A DNA stretch of 8,119 nucleotides, taken from the NCBI GenBank assembly GCA_007131945.1, contig SLPP01000329.1, positions 1 through 8,119 of the forward strand. Reading direction: 5' to 3'. The notes below the pieces were generated by a model that was not told the DNA's origin, searched no databases, and worked only from the letters and a program-made list of their open reading frames with translations. The translations under genes and the position numbers were made by a program. Position 1 is the stretch's first letter, and each line of letters starts with the position of its first letter. The stretch is from Paracoccaceae bacterium. GTDB taxonomy: Bacteria; Pseudomonadota; Alphaproteobacteria; Rhodobacterales; Rhodobacteraceae. Shown here in pieces: positions 5,654 through 8,119 of this stretch.

Positions 5654-7309
5654 TTGGTCTGGTTCTTCGGGATAGTCGTCGCGATCGCGCTGGTGCTCTT
5701 CGGCCTGTGGCTCCTGCAGCGGTTCTATGCCAAGGCCAGCCGGCAGACAGCGCTGGTACGCACCGGGCTGGGCGGACAGCGGGTCGTCCTCGACGGCGGT
5801 TGCCTGGCGCTGCCGATCCTGCACCAGGTGCAGCGGGTGAACATGTCGGCCCTGTCCTTCCGGGTCCGCCGCACCGGGGCCGAGGCGCTGATGACCGGCG
5901 ACCGGCTGCGCGCCGATCTGGAGATGGAGTTCGAACTGCGCGTCATCTCCAGCGTCGAGGGGGTGGCGACTGCGGCACAGGCGCTGGGTCCGCGCATCGC
6001 CCGCGGCGGCGAGGCGGTGGAGGAACTCTTCGCCGGCACCCTGATCGGCGCGATGCAGAACGCCGCCGCCGCCCGGACGCTGGACGAGATCCATCTCGAC
6101 CGCCGGGCCTTCGCCGCCGAGGTCGCGGACGAGGTCGCCGACTATGCCGGGAAGCTGGGCCTGTCGTTGATCTCGACCGCGCTGGTCAGCGTCGATCAGG
6201 CCGATTTCAGCCGCCTCGACGAGAACAACGCCTTCAACGCCGAGGGGATGCGCAAGCTCGCCCAGCTGGTCGCCGAACAGCGCAAGGAGCGGGTGCGCAT
6301 CGAGAGCGAGGCCGATCTGGTCGTGCGCGAGACGCAGCTGGCGCAGACCCAGCGGAGGCTCGACATCGCCCGGGCCGAACGCGAGGCCGAGATTGCGCAG
6401 CGCGAGCATCTGCGCCGGCTGGAGGCCGAGGCCGAGAGCACCTCGCGCATCCAGGCCGCCGGCGCCGAGCGCGCCGCCGAGGAGGCGCAGATCGCCAAGG
6501 ACCAGGAGCTGAAGGCCGCCCGCATCGCCAGCGACGCGGCGCTGCGGAGCCGCGAGATGGCGGCGATCCAGGCGCTCGAGGAGACCAAGCTGGCGCAGGA
6601 CGCGGCGCTCGCCCGCAAGCGCGCCGAGACCGCCGAGGCGAAGGCCGCCGAGGAGGCGGCGCGGGCGCAGGTCCTGCTCGCCGCCGAGGACGTGCAGACC
6701 CGCAAGGAACGCGCCATGGCCGAGCGCGAGCGCGAGATCGCGCTGCTGCGCCAGAAGCGCGAGGACGCGCTCCTTGCCGCTCGCACCGAGGCCGAGACCG
6801 CCGAGCAGCGGGCGCGCGCCAAGGCCGAGGCCGAGATCGCCGATGCCCGCGCCGCCTCCGAAAGGGCGCGGATGCTGGCCGAGGCCGAGGGGCGCGCGGC
6901 GCTGATCGCCGCCGAGAACCGGCTCGATCCGGCGGTGATCGCCATGCGGCTCGAGGAGCGCCGGCTCGACCGGCTGCCCGAGATCATGACCCAGATGATG
7001 AAGCCGGTGGAACGGATCGAATCGATCCGCATCAACCACCTGGGCGGGGTCGGTAGCGGCGGGAGCATCGGCGCCGGCGGCACGGAGAACGGAGCCGAGG
7101 GCGCCTTCGGCACGGCGATGGAGCAGATCCTGGGCATGGCGGTGCGGCTGCCGGCGATGAAGGCGATGGGCGCCGAGATCGGTCTTGACTTCGACGCCAA
7201 CCTCGCCGGGCGCACGGCCGACTACGCCAACCGGCTCAAGGGCAAGGCCGCGCCGCCGAAGGCCGACAGCGACCCGGCCGAACGCGACCGGCTCGACGAC
7301 GACAGATGA
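5654..7309 (+). CDS. Flotillin-family SPFH protein, YqiK type
   Basis: A 551-residue inner-membrane scaffold protein of the flotillin family, which forms oligomers in membrane microdomains and helps organise other membrane proteins. Residues 3-21 are one hydrophobic anchor (WFFGIVVAIALVLFGLWLL). The SPFH domain follows (about 30-190), opening with VRTGLGGQRVVLDGG as in E. coli YqiK and closing at NNAFNAEGMRKL (from Asn191). Residues about 200-420 form a long Ala/Glu/Arg-rich coiled coil with the AEAE repeats typical of flotillins. The C-terminal flotillin domain carries LPEIMTQMMKPVERIESIRI, a Gly-rich linker (about 463-477) and a last helical part. The tail is charged. Length is close to YqiK. 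The usual small NfeD/YqiJ partner is not adjacent; instead the gene sits 137 bases after an AmiC-like gene and 38 bases before an exported ABC binding protein, with which it is probably co-transcribed. The family is certain; its role in this locus is inferred. Confidence 0.95.
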   Translation: MVWFFGIVVAIALVLFGLWLLQRFYAKASRQTALVRTGLGGQRVVLDGGCLALPILHQVQRVNMSALSFRVRRTGAEALMTGDRLRADLEMEFELRVISSVEGVATAAQALGPRIARGGEAVEELFAGTLIGAMQNAAAARTLDEIHLDRRAFAAEVADEVADYAGKLGLSLISTALVSVDQADFSRLDENNAFNAEGMRKLAQLVAEQRKERVRIESEADLVVRETQLAQTQRRLDIARAEREAEIAQREHLRRLEAEAESTSRIQAAGAERAAEEAQIAKDQELKAARIASDAALRSREMAAIQALEETKLAQDAALARKRAETAEAKAAEEAARAQVLLAAEDVQTRKERAMAEREREIALLRQKREDALLAARTEAETAEQRARAKAEAEIADARAASERARMLAEAEGRAALIAAENRLDPAVIAMRLEERRLDRLPEIMTQMMKPVERIESIRINHLGGVGSGGSIGAGGTENGAEGAFGTAMEQILGMAVRLPAMKAMGAEIGLDFDANLAGRTADYANRLKGKAAPPKADSDPAERDRLDDDR

Positions 7310-7334
7310 GCCCGGAACCCGAATCCAAACCAGC

Positions 7335-7341
7335 AGGGGGA
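7335..7341 (+). promoter_or_regulatory. Ribosome binding site deciding a GTG start for the ABC binding protein
   Basis: AGGGGGA lies 6 bases before GTG 7348. The GTG places the twin-arginine motif at residues 5-6, as expected for a Tat leader, and there is no in-frame ATG before residue 20, which lies inside the leader. Confidence 0.8.
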
Positions 7342-7347
7342 ACGACC

Positions 7348-8119
7348 GTGACACTCGACAGACGCCGCTTTCTGGCCACCACCGCCGCCGCCTCGGGCGC
7401 GCTGATGCTGCCGCGCGCAGCTCTCGCGCAGGACGCCATCCGCATCGGCACCGTGCTCGACGTCTCGGGCATCTTCGACGCCTACGGCACGCCGATGGAC
7501 ATGGCCCAGCGTCTGGCCGTGGCCGAGATCAACGAGGCCGGCGGGCTCCTCGGCCGGCCGGTCGAACTCGTCTCCTACGACACCCAGTCGGACATGGCGC
7601 TCTACACGCAATACGCCCAGCGGCTGGTGCGCCAGGACAATGTCGATGTCGTCCATGGCGGCATCCTCTCGGCTTCGCGCGAGGCGATACGGCAGACGCT
7701 GCGGCGGGCGAACACGCTCTATTTCTACAACGTCCAGTACGAGGGCGGGGTCTGTGACCGCAACGCCTTCTTCAACGGCGTGACGCCGGCGCAGCAGGCC
7801 GAGGTGCTGGTGCCCTGGGCGATGAGCCGCTCGGGCCGGCGCGTCTATGTTCTGGCGGCGGACTACAACTACGGCCAGATCACCGCGCGCTGGCTGCAGA
7901 AATACGTCGCCGACAACGGCGGCGAGACGGTGGGCGTGGACTTCTTCCCGCTCGACGTGTCCGACTTCGGCTCGACCATCGCCCGGATCCAGACGGTGGC
8001 GCCGGACCTCGTGATCGCGCCGCTCGTCGGCGGCGCGCATCTGTCCTTCTTCCGGCAATGGGCGGCGGCGGGGATGAACGAGCGCATCCCGATGGCCTCG
8101 ACCACGATGGGGGTGGGCA
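7348..8119 (+). CDS. ABC transporter substrate-binding protein, urea/short-chain amide family, Tat-exported (partial, 3' end missing)
   Basis: The first 257 residues of a periplasmic solute-binding protein that would deliver its ligand to a branched-chain amino acid/urea type ABC permease. The leader has a twin-arginine motif (DRRRFLA, residues 4-10), a hydrophobic stretch and a probable cleavage after ALA at residue 27, so export is folded, by Tat. The mature part begins with IRIGTVLDVSGIFDAYGTP. It continues with AVAEINEAGGLLGRPVEL, YNVQYEGG (ending near 134), ADYNYGQITARW (from Ala171) and LVGGAHLSFFRQW; these are marks of the UrtA/FmdD/AmiC group. Full proteins are about 400 residues, so about a third is missing. 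It is a relative of the leaderless AmiC-like protein at 4377-5516. Permease and ATPase genes are expected beyond the window. The ligand, urea, formamide or another small amide, cannot be decided here. Confidence 0.92.
   Translation, partial: MTLDRRRFLATTAAASGALMLPRAALAQDAIRIGTVLDVSGIFDAYGTPMDMAQRLAVAEINEAGGLLGRPVELVSYDTQSDMALYTQYAQRLVRQDNVDVVHGGILSASREAIRQTLRRANTLYFYNVQYEGGVCDRNAFFNGVTPAQQAEVLVPWAMSRSGRRVYVLAADYNYGQITARWLQKYVADNGGETVGVDFFPLDVSDFGSTIARIQTVAPDLVIAPLVGGAHLSFFRQWAAAGMNERIPMASTTMGVG

Noticed and set aside
6400..6900. Apparent repetitive GCCGAG-rich DNA within the flotillin gene
   Set aside because: It is the expected result of Ala-Glu repeats in the flotillin coiled coil with GC-rich codons, not a separate DNA repeat element.
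5462..7354. A 630-codon open frame on the - strand, opposite the flotillin gene
   Set aside because: Its translation is Leu/Gly/Arg/Asp-rich with no fold or motif I recognise, and it mirrors the Ala/Glu-rich coiled coil on the other strand. The + strand frame has a clear family, ribosome binding site and domain order, so this is a GC-bias shadow.

Overview
The window is very GC-rich, with G or C at most third codon positions. It reads as a chromosomal piece of an alphaproteobacterium, most likely of the Rhodobacterales type. This rests on base composition, a TRAP-linked malonate operon, a Tat-exported ABC binding protein and compact gene packing. No species can be named from the sequence alone. 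Six protein genes are visible: five on the + strand (the first and last cut by the window edges) and one on the - strand. No RNA gene, insertion sequence or CRISPR array was seen.

Region 1 (1-3579) is the end of a malonate uptake and catabolism operon. It holds the C-terminal part of a TRAP large permease (DctM/MatM type), malonyl-CoA decarboxylase (matA type) and malonyl-CoA synthetase (matB). Malonate would enter through the TRAP carrier, be activated to malonyl-CoA by MatB with ATP and CoA, and be decarboxylated to acetyl-CoA by MatA. The gaps are short, and the last two genes overlap by 20 bases. MatB carries the catalytic Lys488 inside a PX4GK motif, the known site of reversible lysine acetylation in Rhodopseudomonas MatB.

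Region 2 (3580-3842) is a convergent intergenic stretch with several GC-rich inverted repeats and no convincing gene.

Region 3 (3843-8119) is a second locus. A MarR-family regulator on the - strand is divergent from an AmiC/UrtA-like type 1 periplasmic-binding-fold protein that has no signal peptide, so it is probably a cytosolic ligand sensor. Their shared 108-base control region contains a good sigma70-type promoter for marR, and a possible divergent promoter is interlocked with it. An AT-richer leader follows, with a 20-base-spaced direct repeat and two mutually exclusive hairpins. It precedes a YqiK-type flotillin (SPFH protein) with a TTG start. Behind that comes a Tat-exported ABC binding protein of the urea/short-chain amide family, cut by the window end. 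The most interesting feature is this combination: a cytosolic binding-protein sensor, a MarR regulator, a flotillin membrane scaffold and a related exported binding protein. It suggests a regulated uptake system for a small amide- or urea-like solute in which a membrane-microdomain protein takes part. The substrate and the role of the flotillin are inference.
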